NCBI RefSeq assembly: GCF_001017435.1
Contig: NZ_CP011371.1
Location: 2,542,001 to 2,606,000 of the forward strand
Length of the DNA stretch: 64,000 bases
Reading direction: 5' to 3'
Source of the DNA: Caldimonas brevitalea
Lineage (GTDB): Bacteria; Pseudomonadota; Gammaproteobacteria; Burkholderiales; Burkholderiaceae_C
Positions 1 to 8,589 of this stretch are shown piece after piece. Each line of letters opens with the position of its first letter. The first letter of the stretch is position 1. The notes beneath the pieces are model-generated. The model saw nothing but the letters and a program-made list of their open reading frames with translations, ran no database searches and had not been told where the DNA came from. The position numbers and the translations under genes were made by a program.

Positions 1-653
1 CGCAGGCCGCTCAGCGCTTCCGCGCCCTGAACCGGCGTGCCGGCCGCTTCCAGCACCGGGGAACGCCGGGCGCCGGTGAAACGTTTGGTCCAGTACTTGA
101 TGCGCATGTCTTCGATGCGCACCTCGGACCCGCTGCGGGGGGAGTGGATGAACTTGCCTTCGCCGATGTAGATGCCGACGTGGCTGAAGGTGCGGCGCAA
201 GGTGTTGAAGAACACCAGGTCGCCGGGTTTGAGGTCTTCGCGCTTGACCGCGATCAGGCCGGGTGCCTTGGCCTGCTCTTCGGCACGGCGCGGCAGCACC
301 AGACCCAGGCTGTGTTCGAAGATGTAGCGGGTGAAGCCGCTGCAGTCGAAGCCTTCTTCCGCGGAGTTGCCGCCGAGGCGGTACGGCACGCCGAGGAAGT
401 TCATCGACGTCATGACCATCTCGGACGCGGCGTCGCGCATGTGCGCCATCAACCCCTTCTTCTCGCCGGGCGCGGCGCCCGCCGGCAGCGCGGGTTGGGC
501 GCTCCCGAACGAAGTTGGCTGCACCAGACCGCGCTCGTTCAGAAACTGGTGGACGGTGTCGGGCGTATCGGGGGCGGCCAGCACCGGCGCGCTGGCCAGC
601 GCCAGGGCCGACAGGGCCCAGCGGACGCGTGCGAGGAGGAGGTGCTGTGACAT
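1..653 (-). CDS. NlpC/P60 family endopeptidase (partial, C-terminus beyond left edge)
   Basis: Reading the minus strand from the ATG at 653 gives an open frame of 217 codons that runs off the window. It starts with a signal peptide (hydrophobic stretch after a basic N-terminus, likely cleavage after APVLA, near residue 27). A C40 cysteine-peptidase domain begins near residue 80. The catalytic Cys is in FDCSGFTR, the His in SHVGIYIGEG, and a third polar position lies in FIHSPRSG. Family members cut peptidoglycan stem peptides in the periplasm. AAGGT (661-666, read on the minus strand) can act as ribosome binding site 7 nt before the ATG. The same bases also match a weak -10 placed 17 bp from a TTGACG at 684-689. 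The gene is divergent from prpE. The family call is secure; the exact substrate is not known. Confidence 0.88.
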   Translation of the reverse strand, partial: MSQHLLLARVRWALSALALASAPVLAAPDTPDTVHQFLNERGLVQPTSFGSAQPALPAGAAPGEKKGLMAHMRDAASEMVMTSMNFLGVPYRLGGNSAEEGFDCSGFTRYIFEHSLGLVLPRRAEEQAKAPGLIAVKREDLKPGDLVFFNTLRRTFSHVGIYIGEGKFIHSPRSGSEVRIEDMRIKYWTKRFTGARRSPVLEAAGTPVQGAEALSGL

Positions 654-660
654 GGGCGTG

Positions 661-689
661 ACCTTAGTCCAGCCCCTAGACAGCGTCAA
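661..689 (-). promoter_or_regulatory. Candidate sigma70-type promoter for the NlpC/P60 gene
   Basis: On the minus strand TTGACG (684-689) and TAAGGT (661-666) are 17 bp apart. The -35 matches consensus at 5 of 6 positions, the -10 at only 3 of 6. Transcription would begin almost at the ATG at 653, so either the mRNA is nearly leaderless or TAAGGT is really the Shine-Dalgarno sequence. The surrounding 690-750 stretch is the most AT-rich part of the divergent prpE/NlpC interval. Confidence 0.3.
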
Positions 690-898
690 CCAAATATGTC
701 GCAAACTCAAGCACTTAGAACAGATTTTTCATTCTTGTACGAAGTATGCCGGACCGATAGCGCCTTTCGCTGGACGCCCGTCGCGGGTATACCCGGGCGG
801 GCGCGCCCCTCAGCGTCAGCGACCCGTCAGCGCCCCATCCTTCAATGGCCCGCGACTCCTCTATAAGACATAAAAGCCTTGCTCAAGGAGACGATTCG

Positions 899-2794
899 AT
901 GCACTACGAAGATTTCTATCGCCGCTCGATCGACGAGCGCGACGCCTTCTGGGCCGAACAGGCCGGCGCAATCGACTGGGAGACGCCGCCCCAGGTGATC
1001 TGTGACGACAGCCGGCCGCCCTTCGCGCGCTGGTTCGTCGGCGGCCGCACCAACCTGTGCCACAACGCGGTCGACCGCCATCTCGCCGAGCGCGCAGGCC
1101 AGAACGCGTTGATCCACGTCTCGAGCGAAACCGGGCAGGAGCGTGTCTACAGTTATGCCGAGCTGCACGCCGAGGTGGTGCGCTGCGCGGCCGTGTTGGA
1201 GTCCCTCGGGGTCGGCCTGGGCGACCGCGTGCTGATCTACATGCCGATGGTGCCCGAGGCGGTGTTCGCGATGCTGGCCTGTGTGCGGCTGGGCGCGATC
1301 CATTCGGTCGTGTTCGGCGGTTTTGCCAGCACCAGCCTGGCCAGCCGCATCGACGATGCGAAACCGTCGGTCGTGGTGGCTGCCGACGCCGGCAGCCGGG
1401 CCGGCAAGGTGCTGCCCTACAAGCCGCTGCTCGACGAGGCCATCCGCCTGGCCCGGCATGCGCCCCGCCATGTGGTGCTGGTCGACCGCGGGCTGGCGCC
1501 GGCCCCCCGAGTCGACGGCCGAGACCTCGATTACGCGGCCCTGTGCGAGGCCCAGGCGGGGAAGGATGTGCCCTGTGTGTGGGTCGACGCCACCCACCCC
1601 AGCTACACCCTCTACACCAGCGGCACGACGGGTCGGCCCAAGGGCGTGCAGCGCGACACCGGCGGGTATGCGGTGGCGCTGGCGGCGAGCATGCGCCACA
1701 TCTTCTGCGGCCAGGCGGGGGAAACGTTTTTTTCCACCAGCGACATCGGCTGGGTGGTGGGGCACAGCTACATCGTCTACGGGCCGCTGTTGGCCGGCAT
1801 GGCCACCATCCTGTATGAAGGCCTGCCGATCCGCCCCGACCCCGGCATCTGGTGGCAGCTGGTGGAGCGCTACCGCGTCACCGCGATGTTCAGCGCGCCC
1901 ACCGCGGTGCGGGTGTTGAAGAAGCAGGACCCGAGCTTCCTCACGCGCCACGACCTGTCGTCGCTGCGCGCCTTGTTTCTGGCTGGCGAGCCCTTGGACG
2001 AGCCAACCGCCCGCTGGATCGGCGACGCCCTCGGCAAGCCGGTGGTCGACAACTACTGGCAGACCGAGACCGGCTGGCCGGTGCTGACGCTGGCGCGCGG
2101 CCTCGACCCGCGGCCCGGCAAGCCAGGCTCGCCGGGCGTGCCGATGTACGGCTACGACGTCAAGCTGCTCCACGAGGTCACCGGCGAGGAACTGACCGAG
2201 CCGCACCAGAAGGGCGTGTTGGCGATCGCCGGGCCATTGCCACCGGGCTGCATGCAGACCGTGTGGGGCGACGACGCCCGCTTCGTCGACACGTACTGGC
2301 GCAGCTTTCCCGGCCGGCTGGCCTACAACACCTTCGACTGGGGCATCCGCGATGAGGACGGCTATTTCTTCATCCTGGGGCGTACCGACGACGTGATCAA
2401 CGTCGCCGGCCACCGCCTCGGCACGCGCGAGATCGAGGAGTGCATCGCCGGCCACCCGGCGGTGGCAGAAGTGGCTGTGGTGGGCGTCGCGGACACGCTC
2501 AAAGGCCAGGCCGCGATGGCCTTTGCGGTGCTGCGCGACGCTGCTGCCGCCGCCGACGCGGCCGGGCGCCAACGCCTGGAGGCCGACCTGCAGCAACATG
2601 TCGACGCGCGCCTGGGGGCGGTGGCCCGGCCCGCCGCTGTGACTTTCGTCACGGCCTTGCCGAAGACCCGTTCCGGCAAGCTGCTGCGCCGCGCCATACA
2701 GGCCTTGTGCGAAGGCCGCGACCCGGGCGACCTGACGACCATCGAGGACCCGTCGACCCTGCGGCAGATCCAGGACGCGCTGGCGGCGCGCTGA
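899..2794 (+). CDS. prpE: Propionate-CoA ligase (PrpE-type acyl-CoA synthetase)
   Basis: A 631-residue adenylate-forming enzyme that activates propionate with ATP and CoA to propionyl-CoA in the cytoplasm, the entry step to the 2-methylcitrate cycle. Seen: the AMP-binding motif YTSGTTGRPKGVQRD in the middle of the protein, the SDIGWVVGHSYIVYGPL core, the YWQTETGWP motif, and the C-terminal GRTDDVINVAGHRLGTREIE hinge followed by the conserved acylation-site lysine in TRSGKLLRR. The length matches E. coli PrpE (628). The frame is open upstream to 845, but the ATG at 899 is chosen because AAGGAG (885-890) sits 8 nt before it and the protein then begins as PrpE proteins do (MHYEDFYRRSI). It stands alone, with no prpBCD nearby. 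An acetyl/acrylyl-CoA synthetase is the alternative, but the sequence style is PrpE. Confidence 0.9.
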   Translation: MHYEDFYRRSIDERDAFWAEQAGAIDWETPPQVICDDSRPPFARWFVGGRTNLCHNAVDRHLAERAGQNALIHVSSETGQERVYSYAELHAEVVRCAAVLESLGVGLGDRVLIYMPMVPEAVFAMLACVRLGAIHSVVFGGFASTSLASRIDDAKPSVVVAADAGSRAGKVLPYKPLLDEAIRLARHAPRHVVLVDRGLAPAPRVDGRDLDYAALCEAQAGKDVPCVWVDATHPSYTLYTSGTTGRPKGVQRDTGGYAVALAASMRHIFCGQAGETFFSTSDIGWVVGHSYIVYGPLLAGMATILYEGLPIRPDPGIWWQLVERYRVTAMFSAPTAVRVLKKQDPSFLTRHDLSSLRALFLAGEPLDEPTARWIGDALGKPVVDNYWQTETGWPVLTLARGLDPRPGKPGSPGVPMYGYDVKLLHEVTGEELTEPHQKGVLAIAGPLPPGCMQTVWGDDARFVDTYWRSFPGRLAYNTFDWGIRDEDGYFFILGRTDDVINVAGHRLGTREIEECIAGHPAVAEVAVVGVADTLKGQAAMAFAVLRDAAAAADAAGRQRLEADLQQHVDARLGAVARPAAVTFVTALPKTRSGKLLRRAIQALCEGRDPGDLTTIEDPSTLRQIQDALAAR

Positions 2795-2911
2795 GCGTAG
2801 CGACAGGGGGCGCGGGGGGAGGGGAGAGGCGTGCCAAGTGCCCGCCTCAAGTTTTGGCGCGGCCTGCCGAAAATTCCGGAAGCTGGACTTTGACCCCTCC
2901 AGCCCTTCGGG

Positions 2912-4207
2912 ATGAAAAACAACAACGCGCCTGCTTCTGCGATCCACGTCCACCAGCTCAAGGTCGGCATGCATGTGCATCTCGATGTCGGCTGGATGGA
3001 CCACCCGTTCGCCCGCAGCAGCTTCAAGATCGCCTCGGCCGCACAGATCGAGGCGATCCGCGGCATGGGGCTGGAGCAGGTGCGTTGGGACCCACTGCGC
3101 AGCGAGCCGGGTGTGGTGCCCGAGCCGCTGCCGGCCCCGGCGCCGGCGGCCCACCCGGTGGCGGTGGTGATCGACCAGGAGGCCGCGGCCCGCGAGGCGC
3201 GCCGTGACCTGATGGCCGCCCAGCAAGCCAGCCTGGCACGGTGCGAGCGCGAGTTCGCGCAGGCCGGACGGGTGCACCGGCAGGTGTTCGAGCAGGTTCA
3301 GGCGCAGCCCGAACAGGCCGGGCGAGCCTCGGTGCAGCTGATCGACGGCTTTCTCGGTCATGTCACCGACAGCCGGGACACCTGCCTCCGCCTGCTCGGC
3401 GAGACCTCGGGTGAACGCTCTTCTTCGCACCCCGTCAACGTCGCGGTCATCGCCATGTTGCTGGGCAAGGCGATCGGCTTGTCGGGCGAAGAACTGCACG
3501 AACTGGGGGTAGGGGCCATGCTGCACGACATCGGCAAAGTCGCCTTGCCTGAACGGGTGCGATGCCGCGACGACCGCCACTCGCACGCCGACGTTCAGTT
3601 CTACCAGGAGCACGTCGCCCACGGTATCGACCTGGCCCGCAAGATGAAGCTGAGCCTGGGCGCCGCCCTCGTGATCGCGCAGCATCACGAGCATGTGGAC
3701 GGCACCGGGTTCCCCCAGCGGCTGACGGGGGACCGTATCAGCAAGGCCGCGCGCATCGTGGCGCTGGCCAACTGCTTCGACAACTTGTGCAACCCGCACA
3801 ACCCGATCAAGGCGCTGACGCCGCACGAGGCCTTGTCGCTGATGTTCGCTCAGATGAAGGCGCGCTTCGACGCCGTGATGCTGGGGGCTTTCATCAAGAT
3901 GATGGGCGTCTACCCGCCCGGCTCGGTGGTGCAGCTGACCGACGACCGTTACGCCATGGTGGTGTCGGTCAACGCGGCCCGCCCGTTGAAGCCGCGCGTC
4001 ATCGTCCACGAGCCGGGGGTGCCGCGCGAAGAGGCGCTGATCGTCGACCTCGAAGATCAGGCCGGCCTTGGCATTCGCCGCAGCCTCAAGCCGGCTCAGC
4101 TCCCCAAGGACTCGCTCGATTACCTGTCGCCGCGCGAGCGTGTGTGCTACTTCTTCGAAGGCGGCAGCCCGGTGCGCGACGAGGCAACCGAGGGGATGGC
4201 GGCATGA
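2912..4207 (+). CDS. HD-GYP domain protein with DUF3391 N-terminus (probable c-di-GMP phosphodiesterase)
   Basis: 431 residues. The N-terminal part (about 9-110) has the DUF3391 pattern found before many HD-GYP domains. The HD-GYP domain spans about residues 150-340, with the metal-binding HD at 205-206 (MLHDIGKVALPE) and HHEHVDGTGFP at 258-268. The usual GYP tripeptide therefore reads GFP, a conservative change seen in active members. The family hydrolyses c-di-GMP to pGpG/GMP. It is followed after 58 nt by a PAS-GGDEF-EAL gene on the same strand, so the two are probably cotranscribed and act on the same second messenger. No strong Shine-Dalgarno is visible before the ATG, so translation may be weak. 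Domain call firm; enzymatic activity is inferred. Confidence 0.87.
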   Translation: MKNNNAPASAIHVHQLKVGMHVHLDVGWMDHPFARSSFKIASAAQIEAIRGMGLEQVRWDPLRSEPGVVPEPLPAPAPAAHPVAVVIDQEAAAREARRDLMAAQQASLARCEREFAQAGRVHRQVFEQVQAQPEQAGRASVQLIDGFLGHVTDSRDTCLRLLGETSGERSSSHPVNVAVIAMLLGKAIGLSGEELHELGVGAMLHDIGKVALPERVRCRDDRHSHADVQFYQEHVAHGIDLARKMKLSLGAALVIAQHHEHVDGTGFPQRLTGDRISKAARIVALANCFDNLCNPHNPIKALTPHEALSLMFAQMKARFDAVMLGAFIKMMGVYPPGSVVQLTDDRYAMVVSVNAARPLKPRVIVHEPGVPREEALIVDLEDQAGLGIRRSLKPAQLPKDSLDYLSPRERVCYFFEGGSPVRDEATEGMAA

Positions 4208-4265
4208 GCCGGGCACGACCGCCGCGAGGCGCTCGCACCGCAGTGCTTGGCACGGAGGTAACCGT

Positions 4266-6716
4266 ATGACCCCCGCGCACCTGCAGCCCTTGCTGGACGG
4301 CATGCTCGAGGCGGCCTGGCTGGTCGACCCGGTCGAGCTGCGCGTGCTGGCCGCCAACCCCGGAGCCGCCCGGCTGCTTGGCGTCTCGGTCCAGTCGCTG
4401 GTCGGTCGTGCCGTCGTCGAGCTGGCGGCGACACCCGAAGACCTGGCTTTCTGGGAAGACGTGGCGGCGGGCCTGTCGGACCGCATCCTGTCGAACACCT
4501 TGCTGGTCCGGGCCGACGGCAGCACCGTGGCCGTCGAGCGCCGCGTGTGCCGGGTGCGCTTTCCGGACGGTACGGCCGTGTTTCTCGTCAGCGCACGCGA
4601 CCGCAGCGAGCAGCAACGTGTCGAGGACGAGCTGGAAAGGCGGGTGGCCGAGCTTCGGGCCACCCTCGAATCGACGGCCGACGGGGTGCTCGCGGTCGAC
4701 CTGGACGGCTCGATCCGCGGCTACAACCATCGTTTCGCCGAACTGTGGGGCCTGCCCATGCCGCTGCGCAAACGGCGCGACGGCGAGGCGGTGTCGGCCT
4801 GGATGCGCAACGCCGTGGCCGATGGCAGCGGCTATGCCGAGCGGCTGGCGCAGATCCAGGCAACCCCGCTGCTGGAGGCCACCGACACGCTGGTGCTGCG
4901 CAGCGGCAAGATCGTCGAGCGGGTCACGCTGCCGCAGTACAGCCGCGGCCAGCCGATCGGGCGCGTCTATTCGTTCCGGGACATCACGCTGCGTCTGGCC
5001 GCCGAGTCCCGTCTGCAGCTCGCCGCCAAGGTGTTCGAGGCCAGCCTCGACGCCATCGTCGTGACCGACGCCGAACACCGTCTGATGGCCGTGAACCCGA
5101 GCTGCGAGCGGCTCACCGGCTTCGCCCGCCAGGAACTGGTGGGCGGGTGCCTGCAGGACGTGCTGAGCGCCGCAGACGCGGACGTGTCGGTCGAAGCGGT
5201 CTGCACCGAACTCGGCTCGCAGGGCTATTGGGAAGGTGAGCTGCGCCACCGCCACAAGGACGGCCCCGGCGGGCCGTGCCAAGTGAGCCTGGTGCGCCTG
5301 CCCGACGAAGCCGGCAACACCCTGCACTACATCGGCTTCATCAAGGACCTGAAAGACAAGGTGGCGGCCAAGCAGCGCATCGAGGAGCTGGCTTACACCG
5401 ACGCGCTCACCGGCCTGCCCAACCGGCTGGTGCTGAACGAACGGGTGGAGTTCGCGATCGCGATCGCCCGGCGCGAGCAACATCCCTTCGCGCTGCTGTT
5501 CGTCGACCTCGACCGCTTCAAGCACATCAACGATTCGCTCGGCCATGTGTTCGGCGACCGCGTGCTGGTCGAGGTGGCCGAACGCATCAAGGGCTGTGTG
5601 CGCGAGGTGGACACGCTGGCGCGGCTCGGCGGCGACGAATTCGTCCTGCTGGTGCACCAGGCCGACGCGCGCGGTGCCGAAACCGCCGCCCGGCGGGTGC
5701 TGGAGGCCTTGTCGCAGCCGTTGACGCTGGACGAGGTCAGCTTCACGGTCACGGCCAGCATCGGCATCGCGCTGTATCCCAACGACGGCGCTTCGCTCGG
5801 CGACCTGATCAAGAACGCCGATGCGGCCATGTTCCGCGTCAAGGAGCGCGGCCGGGCCAGCTTCCGCTTCTATCAGCCGCAGATGAACGTGGACCTGCTG
5901 GCCCGCATGAAGATCGACCATGCGATGCGCCAGGCCTTGCCGCGCGGGCGCTTCCGGCTGCACTACCAGCCGCAGCTCGACATGCGCGGCGGCAAGGTGA
6001 TCGGCGCCGAGGCCCTGCTGCGCTGGTCCGATGACGACCTCGGCGAGGTGTCGCCAGGGCAGTTCATCCCGGTGGCCGAGGAGAGCGGCTTCATCGTGGC
6101 GCTGGGCGATTGGGTGCTGGCCGAGGCGGTGCGGCAGGCGGCCGTGTGGCATGCGCAGGGTCGCGAGCTGAGTGTCTCGATCAACGTGTCGGCACTGCAG
6201 TTCCAGCAGGCGAACTTCGTCGAGCGGGTGGCCACGGCCGTGGCGGTCTCGGGCCTGCCGCCGCAGCGGCTCGAGCTGGAGCTGACCGAATCGATCCTGG
6301 TGCAGGACGCCGACGAGGCGATGTTGCGGCTGCAGGCCCTGGCAGCGCTCGGCGTGCGCCTGTCGATCGACGATTTCGGGACCGGCTATTCGAGCCTGGG
6401 CTATCTGAAGCGTTTCCCGATCGAGAAGCTGAAGATCGACCGCTCTTTCGTGAAGGGCCTGCCGGACGACGAAAGCGACGTCGGCATCGTCACGGCCATC
6501 GTCAAGCTCGCCAAGGCCTTGCGCCTGCAAGTGATCGCGGAAGGGGTCGAGACCGAGGCCCAACGCCGCTTCCTGGTCGATGCGGGCTGCGACGAGTTCC
6601 AGGGTTTCCTGTTCTCGCCCGCGGTCGCCAGCACCGCCTTCGAAGCCTTGCTGGCCGTGCCGGCGCGCCCGCTGCTGCTGCCCGAACCCGCCGGTGCGGC
6701 CTTGCCGCCGCTGTAG
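4266..6716 (+). CDS. PAS-PAS-PAS-GGDEF-EAL sensor protein (c-di-GMP turnover)
   Basis: 816 residues with no transmembrane segment, so probably a cytoplasmic sensor. Three PAS-like segments lie at about 5-115, 130-245 and 250-370, followed by GGDEF (about 375-540) and EAL (about 550-800). The cyclase signature is intact (RLGGDEF, 455-459), and an RxxD inhibitory site (R446-D449) sits exactly five residues before it. The EAL motif is intact (AEALLRW, 582-584), as is DDFGTGYSSL. Both activities, or one catalytic and one regulatory domain, are possible. The ATG at 4266 is preferred to longer in-frame starts because GGAGG (4254-4258) lies 7 nt upstream and the extension overlaps the HD-GYP gene out of frame. 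Pairing with the HD-GYP gene makes a local c-di-GMP module with built-in feedback. Confidence 0.9.
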   Translation: MTPAHLQPLLDGMLEAAWLVDPVELRVLAANPGAARLLGVSVQSLVGRAVVELAATPEDLAFWEDVAAGLSDRILSNTLLVRADGSTVAVERRVCRVRFPDGTAVFLVSARDRSEQQRVEDELERRVAELRATLESTADGVLAVDLDGSIRGYNHRFAELWGLPMPLRKRRDGEAVSAWMRNAVADGSGYAERLAQIQATPLLEATDTLVLRSGKIVERVTLPQYSRGQPIGRVYSFRDITLRLAAESRLQLAAKVFEASLDAIVVTDAEHRLMAVNPSCERLTGFARQELVGGCLQDVLSAADADVSVEAVCTELGSQGYWEGELRHRHKDGPGGPCQVSLVRLPDEAGNTLHYIGFIKDLKDKVAAKQRIEELAYTDALTGLPNRLVLNERVEFAIAIARREQHPFALLFVDLDRFKHINDSLGHVFGDRVLVEVAERIKGCVREVDTLARLGGDEFVLLVHQADARGAETAARRVLEALSQPLTLDEVSFTVTASIGIALYPNDGASLGDLIKNADAAMFRVKERGRASFRFYQPQMNVDLLARMKIDHAMRQALPRGRFRLHYQPQLDMRGGKVIGAEALLRWSDDDLGEVSPGQFIPVAEESGFIVALGDWVLAEAVRQAAVWHAQGRELSVSINVSALQFQQANFVERVATAVAVSGLPPQRLELELTESILVQDADEAMLRLQALAALGVRLSIDDFGTGYSSLGYLKRFPIEKLKIDRSFVKGLPDDESDVGIVTAIVKLAKALRLQVIAEGVETEAQRRFLVDAGCDEFQGFLFSPAVASTAFEALLAVPARPLLLPEPAGAALPPL

Positions 6717-6831
6717 AGCGCGCCGGTTTCAGCGTTGTCGTGAAGCGCGCTGCGCCGAGTCGCCAGCGCGACAGGGCGGGCGCCGCTGTGGGCCCCGGGG
6801 TGCCGCCTGCGGGTACATCCCCTCGTGGTGT

Positions 6832-6852
6832 GAGAAAAAGTACGCACTTCTC
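6832..6852. promoter_or_regulatory. Inverted repeat in the sox operon upstream region (possible operator)
   Basis: GAGAA (6832-6836) and TTCTC (6848-6852) form a perfect dyad with 11 nt between, centred about 88 bp before the soxY start. TTGACC (6860-6865) and TTGACG (6873-6878) follow and could be -35 elements, but neither has a convincing -10 at 16-18 bp. Sox operons are often controlled by ArsR-type repressors or two-component systems. No regulator gene lies in this window, so assignment is speculative. Confidence 0.25.
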
Positions 6853-6929
6853 CCAGCTGTTGACCTCCTCAATTGACGGTATCGTTGCCGCCTTTGTCAA
6901 AAAGCCGTGATGGTTGGAGGTTGATTGTG

Positions 6930-7391
6930 ATGGCAAACCGCAGGCAGTTTCTGCAGTCCGGCGCGAGCACCGCGGTGCTTGGGCTGGCTGCCAGCGCGGG
7001 TCTGCTCCCCGCTGCCGCTCAGGCCGCCTGGAGCAAGGCCGCATTCGAGGCCAAGGGCCTGGCCGAGGTCGCCAAGGCGCTGGGCGGTGCAGCCCCCGTC
7101 GAGAGCGCCGAGGTGCAGTTGAACGCGCCCGAAATTGCCGAGAACGGCAATGTGGTGCGGGTGGCGGCGTCCAGCAGCCTGCCCGGCACCACCCAGGTCG
7201 CGATCCTGGTCGAGAAGAACCCGAACACGCTCGCCGCGGTGTTCGACGTCGTCGACGGCACCGAAGCCAATTTCGCGACCAACATCAAGATGAGCCAGAC
7301 CTCCAAGGTCTATGCGCTGGTCAAGGCGGGCGACAAGTATCACTATGCCGTCAAGGAAGTGAAGGTCACGCTCGGCGGCTGCGGCGGCTGA
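6930..7391 (+). CDS. soxY: SoxY, sulfur carrier subunit of the thiosulfate-oxidising Sox complex
   Basis: 153 residues. It opens with a Tat signal (NRRQFLQSG, Arg 4-5, then a hydrophobic stretch ending PAAAQA near residue 32) and finishes with the carrier arm VTLGGCGG. Its Cys151 carries the thiosulfate/sulfane intermediate as a covalent adduct. It pairs with SoxZ, encoded 28 nt downstream, and both are exported together through Tat on the SoxY signal. The frame is open back to 6873, but the twin-arginine placement and the GGAGG at 6916-6920 select the ATG at 6930 (a GTG at 6927 is possible). First gene of soxYZAXB. Confidence 0.96.
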   Translation: MANRRQFLQSGASTAVLGLAASAGLLPAAAQAAWSKAAFEAKGLAEVAKALGGAAPVESAEVQLNAPEIAENGNVVRVAASSSLPGTTQVAILVEKNPNTLAAVFDVVDGTEANFATNIKMSQTSKVYALVKAGDKYHYAVKEVKVTLGGCGG

Positions 7392-7419
7392 GCAGGCTCG
7401 GTGGAACAGGAGTAGCAAG

Positions 7420-7731
7420 ATGGCAGATCCGATGCGCATCCGGGCACAGGCCCAGGGCGACAAGACGACGGTGCGCGTGTTGATGGCGCACGAAATGGAA
7501 AGCGGCCAGCGCAAGGACTCGGCCGGCAAGGTCATCCCCGGGTGGTACATCACCGAAGTGACCGCGCAGCACAACGGCAAGACGGTGCTGTCGGCCCAAT
7601 GGGGCGGGGCCGTGTCGAAGAACCCTTACCTGCAGTTCAGCTTCAAGGGCGGCAAGGCCGGCGACAAGATCACCGTGACCTGGGTCGACAACCGCGGCGA
7701 GTCGCGCAGCGACGAAGCGGTCATCGCGTAA
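7420..7731 (+). CDS. soxZ: SoxZ, partner of the SoxY sulfur carrier
   Basis: 103 residues with no signal peptide, as expected for a subunit that hitch-hikes with Tat-exported SoxY. The sequence shows the SoxZ immunoglobulin-like beta domain: MRIRAQ start, VLMAHEMESGQRKD loop, PGWYITEV strand, NPYLQFSFKG and a C-terminal ITVTWVDNRGES. Length is typical. It stabilises SoxY and presents its Cys arm to SoxAX and SoxB. Spacing to soxY is 28 nt and to soxA 38 nt, consistent with one transcript. Confidence 0.96.
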   Translation: MADPMRIRAQAQGDKTTVRVLMAHEMESGQRKDSAGKVIPGWYITEVTAQHNGKTVLSAQWGGAVSKNPYLQFSFKGGKAGDKITVTWVDNRGESRSDEAVIA

Positions 7732-7769
7732 GCACACCGGCGGACAACCACAACAAGGAGAGACACGCG

Positions 7770-8576
7770 ATGAAATGGCTTGCATACGGCGCAGCTTGCG
7801 CCGTCAGCTTGGCGGGCGCGAGCGCGCTCGCCCAGAAGTCGGCCGCCGACGCGATCGCCGACTACCGCGCTTCGTTGCAGGACGGCAACCCGGCCGACCT
7901 GAACGCCGCCCGTGGCGCGGCGCTCTGGAACAAGGCACGCGGACCGAAAAACGCCTCGCTGCAAGGTTGCGATCTCGGCAAAGGCCCCGGCGTGGTGGCC
8001 GGCGCCGCGGCCTCGCTGCCGCGCTACTTCGCCGATGCCGACGCGGTGATGGACGTCGAATCGCGGCTGGTGCACTGCATGGTCACGCTGCAGGGCTTCA
8101 AGCGGGAGGAGCTGACGGCCAAGCCCTATTCGTCCGACGGCCAGAAGGCGACCGAGATCGAAGACCTGGTGGCCTTCCTCTACGACGAGTCGCGCGGCAT
8201 GCCGATCGCGGTGCCGACCGGGCATCCGAAAGAGCAGCAGGCCTACCAGCGCGGCAAGCAGATCTTCTTCTTCCGTGCCGGCCCCTACGACTTCTCCTGC
8301 GCTTCGTGCCACTCGGCCGATGGCCAGCGCATCCGCCTGCAGGACCTGCCCAACCTGACCAAGACTGCGCCGGCCCAGGCGGCCTTTGCCGCGTGGCCCG
8401 CATACCGCGTCTCGCAAGGGGCGGTGCGCACGATGCAATGGCGTTTGTACGACTGCTTCCGACAGCAGCGCATGCCCGAGTTGAAGTACCTCAGCCCGGC
8501 CTCGGTCGACCTGATTGCCTTCCTGGGCGTGAACGCCAACGGCGGCAAGATGGCCGCGCCGTCGATCAAGCGTTGA
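7770..8576 (+). CDS. soxA: SoxA, c-type cytochrome subunit of SoxAX L-cysteine S-thiosulfotransferase
   Basis: 268 residues with a Sec signal peptide ending near SALAQ (about 21). There is one CxxCH heme site, CASCH at 177-181. The N-terminal half, which in diheme SoxA proteins holds a second heme, instead has two lone cysteines (C67, C103) that in single-heme members form a disulfide. C229 in RLYDCFRQQRMPE is the conserved active-site cysteine that ligates the heme and is modified to persulfide. Together with SoxX it oxidatively joins thiosulfate to SoxY Cys151. The ATG at 7770 follows AAGGAG (7755-7760); longer frames upstream overlap soxZ and lack a signal peptide. Confidence 0.95.
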   Translation: MKWLAYGAACAVSLAGASALAQKSAADAIADYRASLQDGNPADLNAARGAALWNKARGPKNASLQGCDLGKGPGVVAGAAASLPRYFADADAVMDVESRLVHCMVTLQGFKREELTAKPYSSDGQKATEIEDLVAFLYDESRGMPIAVPTGHPKEQQAYQRGKQIFFFRAGPYDFSCASCHSADGQRIRLQDLPNLTKTAPAQAAFAAWPAYRVSQGAVRTMQWRLYDCFRQQRMPELKYLSPASVDLIAFLGVNANGGKMAAPSIKR

Positions 8577-8589
8577 GGAGCGCGAGCGC

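Noticed and set aside
4068..4265. N-terminal extension of the PAS-GGDEF-EAL gene
   Set aside because: It overlaps the HD-GYP gene in another frame, reads as Arg/Ser-rich noise, and a good ribosome binding site marks the ATG at 4266.
842..4663. Very long minus-strand open frame opposite prpE and the HD-GYP gene
   Set aside because: It is the mirror of GC-rich coding DNA with high third-position GC. The plus-strand genes have clear families; the antisense translation shows no recognisable motif.
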